From: Myotis daubentonii
Taxonomy: Eukaryota > Chordata > Mammalia > Chiroptera > Vespertilionidae
Assembly: GCF_963259705.1 (NCBI RefSeq)
Contig: NC_081851.1
Span: 11,568,145 to 11,632,144 of the forward strand
Reading direction: 5' to 3'
DNA length: 64,000 bases
Position 1 is the stretch's first letter; each line of letters starts with the position of its first letter. A program made the translations under genes and the position numbers. The notes beneath the pieces are model-generated. The model saw nothing but the letters and a program-made list of their open reading frames with translations, was not told where the DNA came from and made no database searches. Shown piece after piece: positions 39,201-51,532 of the stretch.

Positions 39201-42200
39201 TCCATTATAGTCCAGCATATGGCAGGGAAGTGGTGTTTCCACTAAGACAATTCCCATGCTCCCCCGTCATTTCAGTGGTCCATTCCACTATGTTCAGTTG
39301 CTACCATTTCCTAGGATTTTGAGTGTTGTTTTAATGGATGTTTTGTTTTAGAATAGTTCCAGATTAACAGAAAAACTGTGAAGATAATAACCATGTACAC
39401 CATACCCAATTACCCTTATTACTAATATCTTACTTATGTAAGGCGCAAATGTAACATGAAGTGAATCATCAAAGAAACAGAGTGAAACCTCACTTCTCTA
39501 GCATCTCAAATATACAGCAATGATGTTCTAGACCAAGTTGTTAAAGGAAAAACTGGACCTGATGTGGCATAAAACTTCAGATCTTGAGCTGACCATCCTT
39601 TCAATAGTTTAACTATATTCAAGTCTACCATGTAAAAAGGAAATCAAAGTCATATTTATACACTGCCAGCACTAACACAACACCTTGTTCCTCATGACTG
39701 TGACGACCCTGTTCCTCATGTCTGCGACCACCATCCATACCACCCCCCTCAATCCAAACTTAAATTTAACATCAGCTTCTTTTTCCTTGCCAGTATTAGA
39801 AAGTTTTGAGAAAAAAAATCCCCATTCAGACTTCTCCTTGTCCTTATTCAAACTGTTGGCTCAGTATAGAATGCCTTGTCTAGTGCCCCAACTAAAGAAA
39901 TCTGCACTATTCCCTTCTCACATGCCTGTCCCCTCCTTATATCCCTCACCATGAGTGAAAAAGCGTCAAACCTCACTTCTCTAGTATCTCAAATATCCAA
40001 CAATGCTGTTCTAGACCATGATGTAAAGGAAAAACTATACCAGTTGTGCGATAAAACTTCACATCTTGAGCTGACCATCCTTTCAATAGTTTAACAATAT
40101 TCAATAGCCTGCCATGTAAAAAGGAATTCAAACAATTTATTATACACTGCCGGCATTAACACAACACTCTGTTCCTCATGGCTGCGACCACCACCATCCA
40201 TCCTCCCCCTCCCCCCCCCCCAATAAAAACATAAATTCACTTTTGTACTTGCAGTTTCTTCATCCATCCTTGTGTGTAGAGTCTTTTTCCTTATCTCTAC
40301 TAGTCTTCAATATCATCTTACTAATTTTAGCAAATTTAAGGCAAGAGACACTACTTAAAGGATCCTGGCCTCTATATATTCTCTTTAGGTTAAGGAGGAG
40401 CCAATCACTTCAGCTCTGTTTGCCCAAAATCTGTGGTTGCCATGGTGTGGCTTGACATCACAAAGCCTCAGCTTGACCATCCAAGAGGTGCGGGGGTGGC
40501 AGAGGATGCAGAAATCTCAGACAAACTGGTTATAGAACAGAGACCTTCCTCTTCACTCCTAAAATTTTTTCCTAAACTGACCTCTCTCTCTCTCAATTCC
40601 TCTAGTTCCATTACAGTCCAGCATATGGCAGGGAGGTGGTGTTTCCTCTAAGACAATTCCCATACTCCCCCGTCATTTCAGTGGTCCATTCCACTATGTT
40701 CAGTTGCTACCAGTTCCTAGGGTTTTGAGTGTTGTATTAATGGATTTCTTATTTTAGAATAGTTCCAGATTTACAGAAAAATTGTGAAGATTATAACCAT
40801 GTACACCATACCCAATTTCCCTTATTACTAATATCTTACTTATGTAAGGGGCAAATGTAAAAAGAAGTGAATCATCAAAGAAACAGAGTGAAACCTCACT
40901 TCTTTAGCATCTCAAATATACAGCAATGATGTTATAGACCAAGTTGTTAGAGGAAAAACTGGACTTGATGTGGTATAAAAGTTCAGATCTTGAGCTGACC
41001 ATCCTTTCAATAGTTTAACAATATTCAACAGTCTACCATGTAAAAAGGAAATCAAATTCATTATTATACACTCCCAGCACTAACACAACACCATGTTCCT
41101 CATGACAGCGACCACCCTGTTGCTCATGACTGCTACCACCATCCATAACACCCCCAAATCCAAACTTAAATTTAACATCAGCTTCTTTTTTCCTTGCCAG
41201 TATTAGAAAGTTTTGAGAGAAAATCCCCATTCAGACTTCTCCTTGTCCTTATTCAAAGTGTTGGCTCAGTATACAATGGCTTGTCTGGTGCCCCAACTAA
41301 AGAAATCTACACTATTCCCTTCTCACATGACTGACCCCTCCTTACATCCCTCCCCATCAGTGAAGCAGCGTCAAACCTCACTTCTCTAGTATCTCAAATA
41401 TCCAAAAATGCTGTTCTAGACCATGATGTTAAAGGAAAAACCATACCAGTTGTGGGATAAAGCTGCACATCTTGAGCTGACCATCCTTTCAATAGTTTAA
41501 CAATATTCAATAGCCTGCCATGTAAAAAGGAAATCAAACAATTTATTATACACTGCCGGCATTAACACAACACTCTGTTCCTCATGGCTGCGACCACCAC
41601 CATCCTTCCCCCCCTGCCCCCAATACAAACATAAATTCACTTTTGTACTTGCAGTTTCTACATCTATCCTTGTGTGTAGAGTCTTTTTCCTTATCTCTAC
41701 TAGTCTTCAATATCATCTTACTAATTTTAGCTAATTTAAGGCAAGAGACACTACTTAAAGGATCCTGGCCTCTATATATTCTCTTTAGGTTAAGGAGGAG
41801 CCAATCACTTCAGCTCTGTTTGCCCAAAATCTGTGGTTGCCATGGTGTGGCTTGACATCACAAAGCCTCAGCTTGACCATCCAGGAGGGGCCGGGGTGGC
41901 AGAGGATGCAGAAATCGCAGACAAACTGGTTATAGAACAGAGAACTTCTTCTTCACTCCAAAAATTACTTCCTAAACTGACCTCTCTCTCTCTCAATTCC
42001 TCTAGTTCCATTATAGTCCAGCATATGGCAGGGAAGTGGTGTTTCCACTAAGACAATTCCCATGCTCCCCCATCATTTCAGTGGTCCATTCCACTATGTT
42101 CAGTTGCTACCATTTCCTAGGATTTTGAGTGTTGTTTTAATGGATGTTTTGTTTTAGAATAGTTCCAGATTAACAGAAAAACTGTGAAGATAATAACCAT

Positions 42201-43245
42201 GTACACCATACCCAATTACCCTTATTACTAATATCTTACTTATGTAAGGCGCAAATGTAACATGAAGTGAATCATCAAAGAAACAGAGTGAAACCTCACT
42301 TCTCTAGCATCTCAAATATACAGCAATGATGTTCTAGACCAAGTTGTTAAAGGAAAAACTGGACCTGATGTGGCATAAAACTTCAGATCTTGAGCTGACC
42401 ATCCTTTCAATAGTTTAACTATATTCAAGTCTACCATGTAAAAAGGAAATCAAAGTCATATTTATACACTGCCAGCACTAACACAACACCTTGTTCCTCA
42501 TGACTGTGACGACCCTGTTCCTCATGTCTGCGACCACCATCCATACCACCCCCCTCAATCCAAACTTAAATTTAACATCAGCTTCTTTTTCCTTGCCAGT
42601 ATTAGAAAGTTTTGAGAAAAAAAATCCCCATTCAGACTTCTCCTTGTCCTTATTCAAACTGTTGGCTCAGTATAGAATGCCTTGTCTAGTGCCCCAACTA
42701 AAGAAATCTGCACTATTCCCTTCTCACATGCCTGTCCCCTCCTTATATCCCTCACCATGAGTGAAAAAGCGTCAAACCTCACTTCTCTAGTATCTCAAAT
42801 ATCCAACAATGCTGTTCTAGACCATGATGTAAAGGAAAAACTATACCAGTTGTGCGATAAAACTTCACATCTTGAGCTGACCATCCTTTCAATAGTTTAA
42901 CAATATTCAATAGCCTGCCATGTAAAAAGGAATTCAAACAATTTATTATACACTGCCGGCATTAACACAACACTCTGTTCCTCATGGCTGCGACCACCAC
43001 CATCCATCCCCCCCTCCCCCCCCCCAATAAAAACATAAATTCACTTTTGTACTTGCAGTTTCTTCATCCATCCTTGTGTGTAGAGTCTTTTTCCTTATCT
43101 CTACTAGTCTTCAATATCATCTTACTAATTTTAGCAAATTTAAGGCAAGAGACACTACTTAAAGGATCCTGGCCTCTATATATTCTCTTTAGGTTAAGGA
43201 GGAGCCAATCACTTCAGCTCTGTTTGCCCAAAATCTGTGGTTGCC
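36227..43245. repeat. Dimeric higher-order repeat (2.8 kb), about 2.5 copies
   Basis: Two unit subtypes alternate. Type A (36227, 39036, 41842) has CTCCAAAAATTACTTCC and GGCAGGGAAGTGG. Type B (37635, 40442) has CATCCAAGAGGTGCGGGG. Like units are 2806-2809 bp apart and almost identical. The left part overlaps the 8.65-kb block copy 2. Confidence 0.85.
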
Positions 43246-46200
43246 ATGGTATGGCTTGACATCACAAAGCCTCAGCTTGACCGACCCGGAGGGGCCGGGG
43301 TGGCAGAGGATGCAGAAATCTCAGACACACTGGTTATAGAACGGAGACCGTCATCTTCACTCCTAAAATTTTTTCCTAAACTGACCTCTCTCTCTCAATT
43401 CCTCTAGTTCCATTATACTCAGGCATATGGCAGGGAGGTGGTATTTCCTCTAAGACAATTCCCATACTCCCCCGTCATTTCAGTGGTCTATTCCACTATG
43501 TTCAGTTGCTACAATTTCCTAGGATTTTGAGCGTTGTTTTAATGGGTATTTTATTTTTGAATAGTTCCAGATTTACAGAGAAATTTTGAAGATAATAACC
43601 ATGTACACCATACCCAATTTCCATTATTACTAATATATTTCTTATGTATGGGGCAAATGCAACATGAATTGAATCATCATGAAACAGAGTGAAACCTCAC
43701 TTCTCTAGCATCACAAATATCTAGCAATGATGTTCTAGACCAAGTTTTAAAGGAAAAACTGGACCTGATGTGGTATAAAACTTCAGATCTTGAGCTGACC
43801 ATCCTTTCAATAGTTTAACAATATTCAATAGTCTACCATGAAAAAGGAAATCAAATTCATTATTATACACTGCCAGCACTAACACAACACCGTGTTCCTC
43901 ATGACTGCTACCACCATCCATAACACCCCCGAAATGCAAACCTAAATTAAACATCAGCTTCTTTTTTCGTTGCCTGTTTTAGAAAGTTTTGTGAAAAGAA
44001 TCCCCATTCAGATTTCTCTTTGTCCTTATTCAAAGTGTTGGCTCAGTATGCAATGGAATGTCTGGTGCTCTAACTAAAGAAATCTACATTACTCCCTTCT
44101 CACATGCCTGCCCCCTTCTTAGATCCCTCCACATCAGTGAAACAGCGTCAAACCTCACTTCTCTAGTATCTCAAATATCCAACAATGCTGTTGTAGAACA
44201 TGATTTTAAAGGAAAAACTATACCAGTTGTGGGATAAAACTTCACATCTTGAGCTGACCATCCTTTCAATAGTTTAACAATATTCAATAGTCTGCCATGT
44301 AAAAAGGAAATCAAATAATTTATTATACCCTACCAGCATTAACACAACACTCTGTTCCTCAGGACTTCGACTACCACCATCCTTCCCACCCCCCCAATAC
44401 AAACGTAAATTCACTTTTGTACTTGCAGTTTCATCATCCATCCTTCTGTGTGGATTCTTATTCCTTATCTCTACTAGTCTTCAATATCATCGTATTCATT
44501 TTAGCTATCTTAAGGAAACAGACACTACTGAAAGTGCCCTGGCCTCTATATATTTTCTTTTGGTTAAGGAGGAGCCAATCACTTCAGCTCTGTTTGCCCA
44601 AAATCAGTGGTTGCCATGGTGTGGCTTGACATCACAAAGCCTCAGCTTGACCATCCAGAAGGGGCGGGGGTGGGAGAGGATGCAGAAATCTCAGACACAT
44701 TGGTTATAGAACAGAGACCTTCCTCTTCACTCCTAAAATTTTTTCCTAAACTGACCTCTCTCTCTCTCAATTCCTCTAGTTCCATTATAGTCCAACATAT
44801 GGCAGGGAGGTGGTGTTTCCTCTAAGACAATTCCCATACTCCCCATCCTTTCAGTGGTGCTTTCCTCTATATTCAGTTACTACCATTTCCTAGGATTTTG
44901 AGCGTTGTTTTAATGGGTGTTTTATTTTCGAATAGTTCCAGATTTACAGAGAAATTGTGAAGATAATAACAATGTACACCATACCCGATTTCCCTTATTA
45001 ATAATATCTTATGTATGGGGCAAATGTAACATAAAGTCAATCATCAATGAAAAAGTTAGAGTGAAAACGCACTAACCTAGCATCTCAAATATCCAGCAAT
45101 GATGTTCTAAACCAAGTTGTTAACAGAAAAACTGGACCTGATGTGGCATAAAATTCAGATCTTGAGCTGACCATCCTTTCAAAAGTTTAACAATATTTAA
45201 TAGTCTACCATGTAAAAAGGAAATCAAATAATTTAATATACACTGCCTGCATTAACACAACACTCTGTTCCTCATGACTGCAACTGCCACCATCCATCCC
45301 ATCCCCCCACCCCCAATACAAACATAAATTCACTTTTGTACTTGCAGTTTTTTCTACCATTCTTGTGTGTGGAGTACTTTTCCTTATCTCTACTAATCTT
45401 CAATATCATCTTATTAATTTTAGCTATCTTAGGAAAACAGACACTACTGAAAGGGCCCTGGCTTCTATATATCCTCTTTAGTTTCAGGAGGAGCCAATCA
45501 CTTGAGCTCTGTTTTCCCAAAATCTTGGTTGCCATATTGTGGCTTGTCATCACAAAGCCTCTGCTTGACCATCCAGGAGCGACAGGGGTGGCAGAGGATG
45601 CAGAAATCTCAGACACTCTGGTTACAGAACAGAGGAATTCCTCTTCACTCCTAAAATTTTTTCCTAAACTGACCTCTCTATCTCAATTCCTCTAGTTCCA
45701 TTATACTCAGGCATATGGCAGGGAGGTGGTATTTCCTCTAAGACAATTCCCGTACTGCCCCGTCATTTCAGTGGTCCATTCCACTATGTTCAGTAGCTAC
45801 CATTTTCTAGGATTATGAGTGTTGTTTTAATGGATGTTTTATTTTAGAATAGTTCCAGATTTACAGAAAAATTGTGAAGATAATAACCATGTACATCATA
45901 CCCAATTTCCATTATTACTAATATCTTACTTATTTATGGAGCAAATGTAACATGACGTGAATCATCAGTGAAACAGAGTCAAACCTCACTTCTCTAGTAT
46001 CTCAAATATCCAACAATGCTGTTCAACACCATGATGTTAAAGGAAAAAATATACCACTTGTGGGATAAAACTTCACATCTTGAGCTGCCCTGCCTTTCAA
46101 TAGTTTTATAATATTCAACAGTCTACCATATAAAAAGGAAATCAAATTCATTATTATACACTGTCAGCACTAACACAACACCCTGTTCCTCATGACTGCG

Positions 46201-48110
46201 ACCACCATCCATACCACAGCCCCAATCCAAACCTAAATTAAACATCAGCTTCTTCTACTCTTGCCAGTATTAGAAAGTGTTGAGAAAAAAATCCCCATTA
46301 AGACTCCTCCTTGTCCTTATTCAAAGTGTTGGCTCAGTATGCAATGGCTTGTCTGGTGCCCCAAATAAAGAAATCTACATTACTCCCTTCTCACATGCCT
46401 GGCTCCTCCTTAGATCTATCCCCATCAGTGAAACAGAGTCAAACCTCACCTCTCTAGTATCTCAAATATCCAACAATGCTGTTCTAGACCATGATGTTAA
46501 AGGAAAAACTATGCCAGTTGTGGAATAAAACCACATCTTGAGCTGGCCATCCTTTCAATAGTTTAACAATATTCTATAGTCTTCCATGTAAAAAGGAAAT
46601 CAAACAATTTATTATACACTACCAGCATTAACACAACACTCTGTTCCTCCTAACTGCAACCACCACCATCCATCCCACCCCCCAATACAAACATAAATTC
46701 ACAATTTTATTTCCACTTTCTTCTTCCATCCTTGTGTGTGGAAACTTATTCATTATCTCTATTAGTCTACAATATCGTCCTATTAATTTTAGCTATCTTA
46801 AAGCAACAGACACTACTCAAAGGGTCCTGGCCTCTATATATTTTCTTTAGGTTAAGGAGGAGCCAGTCACTTCAGCTCCTTTTGCCGAAAATCTGTGGTT
46901 GCCATGCTGTGGCTTGACATCACAAAGCCTCAGCTTGACCATCCAGAAGGGGCGGGAGTTGGAGAGAATGCAGAAATCTCAGACAATCTGGTTATAGAAC
47001 AGAGACCTTCCTCTTCACTCCAAAAATTTTTCCCTAAAGTGACCTCTCTCTCTCAATTCCTCTATTTCCTTTATAGTCCAACATATGGCAGGGTGGTGGT
47101 GTTTCCCCATAGAGAATTCCCATACCCCCCCCCCCCCGTCATTTCAGTGGTCTATTCCACTATGTTCAGTTGCTACCAATTCCTAGGATTTTGCGTGTTA
47201 TTTTATTGGGTATTTTATTTTAGAATAGTTGTAGATTTATAGAAAAATTGTGAAGATAATAACCACGTACACCATACCCAATTTCCTTTATTACTAATAT
47301 CTTACTTATGAATAGGGCAAATGTAAGATGAAGTGAATCATCAGTGAAACAGTTGGAGTGAAACCTCACTTCTCTAGCATCTCAAATATCCAGCAATGAT
47401 GTTCTAGACCAAGTTGTTAAAGGAAAAAATGGACCAGATGTGGCATAAAACTTCAGATCTTGAGCTGACCATCCTTTCAAAAGTTTAACAATATTCAATA
47501 GTCTACCATGTAAAAATGATTCAAATTCATTATTATACACTGCCAGCACTAACACAACACCCTGTTCCTCATGACTGCGATCAACCTGTTCCTCATGACT
47601 GTGACCACCATCCATATCACCCCCCCAACCCAAACCTAAATTAAACATTAGCTTCCCTTTCCTTGCCAGTATTAGAAAGTGTTGAGAAAAAAATCCCCAT
47701 TCAGACTTCTCCTTTTTCGTTGTTCAAATTGTCTGGCTCAGTATGGAATGGCTTGTCTGGTGCCACAACTAAAGGAATTTACATTACTCCCTACTCACGT
47801 ACCTGCCCCCTCTTTAGATCCCTCCCCATCAGTGAAACAGAGTCAAACCTCACTTCTCCAGTATGTCAAATATCCAAAAATGCTTTTCTAGACCATGTTG
47901 TTAAAGGAAAAACTATACCAGTTGTGGGATAAAATTTCACATCTTGAGCTGACCATCCTTTCAATAGTTTAACAATATTCAATAGTCTGCCATGTAAAAA
48001 AGAAATCAAATTCTTTATTATACACTGCCAGCATTAACACAAAACTCTGTAACTCATGACTGCGACCACCAACATCAATCCCAACCCTTTCAATACAAAC
48101 ATAAATTCAC
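43246..48110. repeat. Diverged edge units of the macrosatellite
   Basis: The last four anchors (43246, 44616, 45534, 46904) head units that differ from the core at many positions and have small indels, for example AATAGTTCCAG followed by ATTTACAGAGAAATT. Two are 1370 bp, lacking one copy of the ~30-bp CTGTTCCTCATG motif. The last unit is cut off at ~48,110 just after AAACATAAATTCAC. Confidence 0.85.
44616..45533. repeat. Collapsed 918-bp unit
   Basis: This unit enters the internal A half (ATCTCAAATATCCAGC), then continues as the B half (ACTGCCTGCATTAACAC) straight into CTTTTGTACTTGCAG. It lacks the intervening A/B spacer. The shortfall (~486 bp) matches the ~482-bp A/B offset. Recombination between the internal direct repeats explains it, or the unit could be a relic of the pre-duplication form. 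Confidence 0.8.
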
Positions 48111-48773
48111 TTCGTTCGCCCTTTAGCTGGATTTGGTATTTGGCCAGATACAACCAGTAGACTAGCTCTCAACAATACTGAAAATCACTAGGGATAGCAA
48201 GAGCATTGCTTTGGTTGCAACAGGAGTAACTCAAAACAACTCCCTCCACTAAACACTTCCTGAATCATTTCCCTTCCTCCATGAGCCCAGAATTTAACTC
48301 ACCAGTCAAACTCAGCTTAGGGAGAAGCAATGGTTCCACTGGAACAGGACGGTATGGAAACAAGGTACACAGTCCTGGTTCTACAGGAGGGGCCATAGTT
48401 CACTGACACCACCACTGGAACAATCTATAATTAAAATGAAAACCACCATGTCAAAAAATTCTAAGCAGAAAAGGACAAAGGAATGCCACTGGTGAGTATT
48501 TCAAAAGGAGGCACGCTGTGCAAGAGGGATCCATTCAGTGCTGTGGCCCAATCATCCAAAGCTCATCGTTCTCATGTGAGCAGCACTCTTGCTCTGAGGG
48601 GAGACACATTTCTTTTCTTTCATTTCATATTTGCTTTCAAGGCAAACGAGCTAGCTGGTCAATACACCAAGCCAACACTCCTCAGGTATCCAACAAGAGC
48701 AACCTAAATGTCTCAGTGAATTTTAAGTTTTACTAAATTTGAATTAAAAAAATTTCATTTTAAATTGATATGT

Positions 48774-49012
48774 GGCTGCCCGGCTGGCGTGGCTCATTGC
48801 TTGAGCGTGGACCCCACAACCAAGAGATCCCCGTTTCATTCCCAGTCAGGGCCCGTTCCGGGGTTGCGCGCTAGGGGCTATGGGACCATTGATGCTCTCT
48901 CATCATTGACGTTTCTCTCTCCCCTTCCCCAGCCACCTCACCGCTCCCACCCCCACCCCCCGCTCTCTCTGTTCCCTTTCCCTTCCTCCCTCTGAGATCA
49001 GTAAAAACATAT
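48774..49012 (+). mobile_element. VES-family SINE, plus strand
   Basis: Head GGCTGCCCGGCTGGCGTGGC, then an A/B-box-like tRNA region with CCCAGTCAGGGCC, TCTCTCATCATTGACG and pyrimidine-rich TTTCTCTCTCCCC. It ends GAGATCAGTAAAAAC without a long A-tail. It is more diverged than the VES copies in the array and also present in the other segmental copy. Confidence 0.8.
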
Positions 49013-49584
49013 ATGTTTAACCAGTTCTATGTGGATAATATGGACCCTATGAGACAGGGTACTTCAAAACACTAGGCAACCGTTGTGAAACAGTCATCCC
49101 TGAATCTTGGGACACCTTTCCTCCACAAGTCGACACAGAAGAAATGTACAGGAACTTCACCATCCCACATGTCCCCACTGCTCTTCCCTTAACCACCTCC
49201 TCCTGGGCTGAGGCACCTCCTTCAGGAGCAGTTTGACACTAAACTGCCCCATGTCCCTTGCAATTCGGCCAGTTCTGCCCAAGGGTTCACGAAAGACTCT
49301 CATAGTTGATTTCTGAGACACTAAGTTCCTCCCTGATATAAAGCACAATAGCGAGGAGAGGATTTTTTTCCTCTCCTTGATGCTGGGAGCTTACTCTGAC
49401 GTCACTGAGCAGCTGAATTCAATATTGGATCCACCTACCTGTGGACTTGTTCTTTTGTGAGAAAGACAAGTCCCTACTGTTAGCTTCATCACTATTCTGC
49501 TGCTTATAATTCTCAGCTTCCACACTGAATGAGATCCTTAAAAGCCCTGAGGGTGGACTAGATTCTAGCATTTCATGGTATTGC

Positions 49585-49627
49585 AAAAAAAAACAACAAC
49601 AACAAACACGAAAACAAAGACAAAAAA
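49585..49627. repeat. A-rich simple repeat
   Basis: Low-complexity run of A with AAC repeats (AACAACAACAAACACG). A similar run sits in the other segmental copy near 59,177. Confidence 0.8.
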
Positions 49628-50441
49628 CGATGGGAGCAGAGAGCAGGACTGGGGAAAGATGGGAGATGCCGGAAAGAACACCAGCCTTCCACCGACTCCA
49701 GAGGAGGACGTCGGGACACAGGGCATGGCACAGCTCTAAACTGGGCTGGCAGAGTGTGATGCCAATGAGGATCTCAAAGTGTGACCACAGAAAAGGGGTG
49801 AGGGAGAGACAAGACTGCAAAAGAAGCTAATTTCCGACCATGGAGGGCCTGGACGGACACGCTAAGGATTTGGGACTCATTTCTAAAGGCCATAGGAGAC
49901 CACTGTCAGTTTTCAGAAGAGACATGATCATATTGACATTTTCAAAAGATCCTTCGGGCTGCCGGTAGAGAATGCTTAGGGACCTGGCGATACTAGAGGT
50001 TGACAGGTCACAGAGAACACATGGGGTCAGGAGGTCCTGAAGTCAATGTGGCTTAGTACTCTTGCTGCTCACCTTGATGGCTTCACACTAGAATCGTCGC
50101 ATCAGGAATGTCAAGGTGGAAATCGATCCCACTCATGGGACTTGACAGCTTATGTCTAGAAGTTACAATACGATATGCCGTATCTTTTCTCAGACCAAGA
50201 CACTCTCAGAACAAAGTGAAGAACATACCAAAACCAAGATTTGCTAAAGCGGTAAGGAAAAGGGTGTGGACTCAGCTTCCAGACAGAATAACAGGTCAGT
50301 GGCACAGACAGAGAGGCACACACACACACAGAAAGCCAGAGAGAGGCTGAGAGGAAGGAAGGGACCTCAAGAACGAGAGTACAAGTGACAGGACCTGACA
50401 CCCCATCAGCTGGGCTGTCCTCTATGTTGTTCAGAAGCCAC

Positions 50442-51264
50442 TTACTGAGCACTCAGCAGACACACAAGGATGTTCCCACCAGGAGGCTGAACTCACTGGA
50501 AGCCACTGTGAAGGCCCCTAAGGCTTGGACCCACATGAGGCACTTGTCTGAGGCTAAGTTTATAACAAGAGACCAAAGTGAGGTTTTAGGCCAGTGCGTG
50601 ACCCTATCTGAATTTCCTGTCATGTCAAACCCTTAAAGGTACAGACTTGAAAATGAGGCCCACATGAGCAGTGACTTCCCTGAGATCACAGGCTGGGCCC
50701 AGGGCTCTTTTGTCTAGTGTTGCATGCTGTGTCCCACTCGTTCTTGTCATCTTCCACCTCTAGGTTTGTGTACCAGATTCATGGGACACCAGCCCACAGC
50801 TGTTAGGGGCCTTGTCCCATCTGCACCTGATGACTTCCTAGGGAAATGGTGCCTAGCATCATCCTCACTGGGCAGCTTGGGAGCCTGGGGGAGGCCCAGA
50901 GAGGCACAGAGGCTTCCCCCAGGGCCCAGAACACCTAAGAAAAAGGAGGTGTAAACTCGGCTTTCTCCCACAAAACCGGGGGCCTCCTTCTTCCCAGGGA
51001 GCCTGGGGGGAGGGCTGTGTTGGATGCTTGTAGACAGGTATGGAGATAACATGGGCCAGGAAGGTGAGAGGTCAGCAGCCCAGAGGGGCCTTTGGGTGGC
51101 CCTGATTGGAGGAAGGGGCACAGGTCATGGAACCTTGAAGGGGTGACCTCACTTCAGTGGGCACAGATCCCCAACAGAAATGGGAACCGTGGTAACCAGA
51201 TACCCACATTCTAGAGACAACTGCCTTTCCAGCTCACTTGAGAGCAGATGGTCAGGAGACCAGG
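50442..51264. other. 5' flank of the RalGDS-like gene
   Basis: Unique sequence between the segmental duplication and the first coding exon. A short stretch near 50,650-50,710 (CAGTGACTTCCCTGAGATCA) is reminiscent of a MIR SINE. No TATA box or CpG island is evident. The promoter and any 5' non-coding exon should lie here but cannot be placed. Confidence 0.4.
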
Positions 51265-51402
51265 ATGTCTCTCTGTTGCTTCCCGTTCTTCCAATGCTCT
51301 GGGCACAAGAAGGCCCAGGGCAAGAGATGTTTCTGTTGCTGGGGAAACAGGCGCAAGCGCCACCACCAATACCCCTCGCCCTCTGGCACGAGGCACACAC
51401 AG
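51265..51402 (+). CDS. RalGDS-like exon 1 (start codon)
   Basis: ATG in the context CCAGGATGT opens 46 codons rich in Cys, Arg and Lys, beginning MSLCCFPFFQ and ending at CAG|GTAACT. The short cysteine-rich start resembles the MFSCC-type first exons of RalGDS-family members as I recall them. It ends in phase 0. Confidence 0.75.
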
Positions 51403-51490
51403 GTAACTGAGGGCAGGCCCTTTCAGCTCACACTTGGGCGTCAATTAGGGGTCACACCTGGGGAGCCCCACACCTCTTACCCCTCATCCC

Positions 51491-51532
<42 letters not shown>

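Larger units (their letters stand above)
1..48110. repeat. 1.4-kb macrosatellite array, 30 visible units, right edge in window
   Basis: The same ~1.40-kb sequence recurs head to tail in one orientation. A convenient anchor is the ATG inside CCATGGTGTGGCTTGAC (some copies vary by a base or two). I place it at 157, 1560, 3137, 4538, 5944, 7352, 8753, 10157, 11740, 13146, 14546, 16124, 17529, 18933, 20326, 21726, 26175, 27576, 28978, 30378, 34826, 36227, 37635, 39036, 40442, 41842, 43246, 44616, 45534 and 46904. Most spacings are 1393-1408 bp. Exceptions are 1577-1583 bp (three units with an internal 174-bp duplication), 4448-4449 bp (two units carrying an insertion), 1370 bp (units lacking one copy of a ~30-bp tandem motif) and 918 bp (one collapsed unit). 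Each unit holds a (CT)n tract, C-rich runs of variable length and an internal direct duplication. The array starts before position 1 and ends at about 48,110, where the sequence switches abruptly. No family name can be given from sequence alone. The short open frames in it share the period of the repeat and show no recognisable domain. Confidence 0.95.
48111..50441. repeat. 2.3-kb segmental duplication, copy 1
   Basis: From TTCGTTCGCC at the array edge this matches 57,682-60,024 in the same orientation with scattered substitutions. The larger differences are an extra ~25 bp near 58,720-58,745 in copy 2 and small changes near the right end. A VES SINE lies at the same place in both copies. It flanks the RalGDS-like gene on its 5' side. 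No credible coding exon is seen in it. Confidence 0.88.

Noticed and set aside
1..48110. Dozens of 60-98 codon open frames, for example those starting near each ATGGTGTGGCTTGAC anchor and minus-strand frames near CATGTAAAAAGG
   Set aside because: They recur only because the repeat recurs, differ between copies by substitutions and frameshifts without regard to codon position, and show no recognisable domain.
1..48110. CENP-B box as evidence for a centromeric satellite
   Set aside because: No sequence resembling the CENP-B box was seen in the unit, and the unit is much longer than typical alphoid-like repeats.
1..48110. CRISPR array or other prokaryotic repeat system
   Set aside because: The repeat is 1.4 kb with no spacer pattern, and the flanking elements are mammalian SINEs and LINEs.
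49419..49820. 133-codon minus-strand frame in segmental copy 1
   Set aside because: The homologous frame at 59,166-59,411 is shorter and altered, there is no domain, and splice context is lacking.
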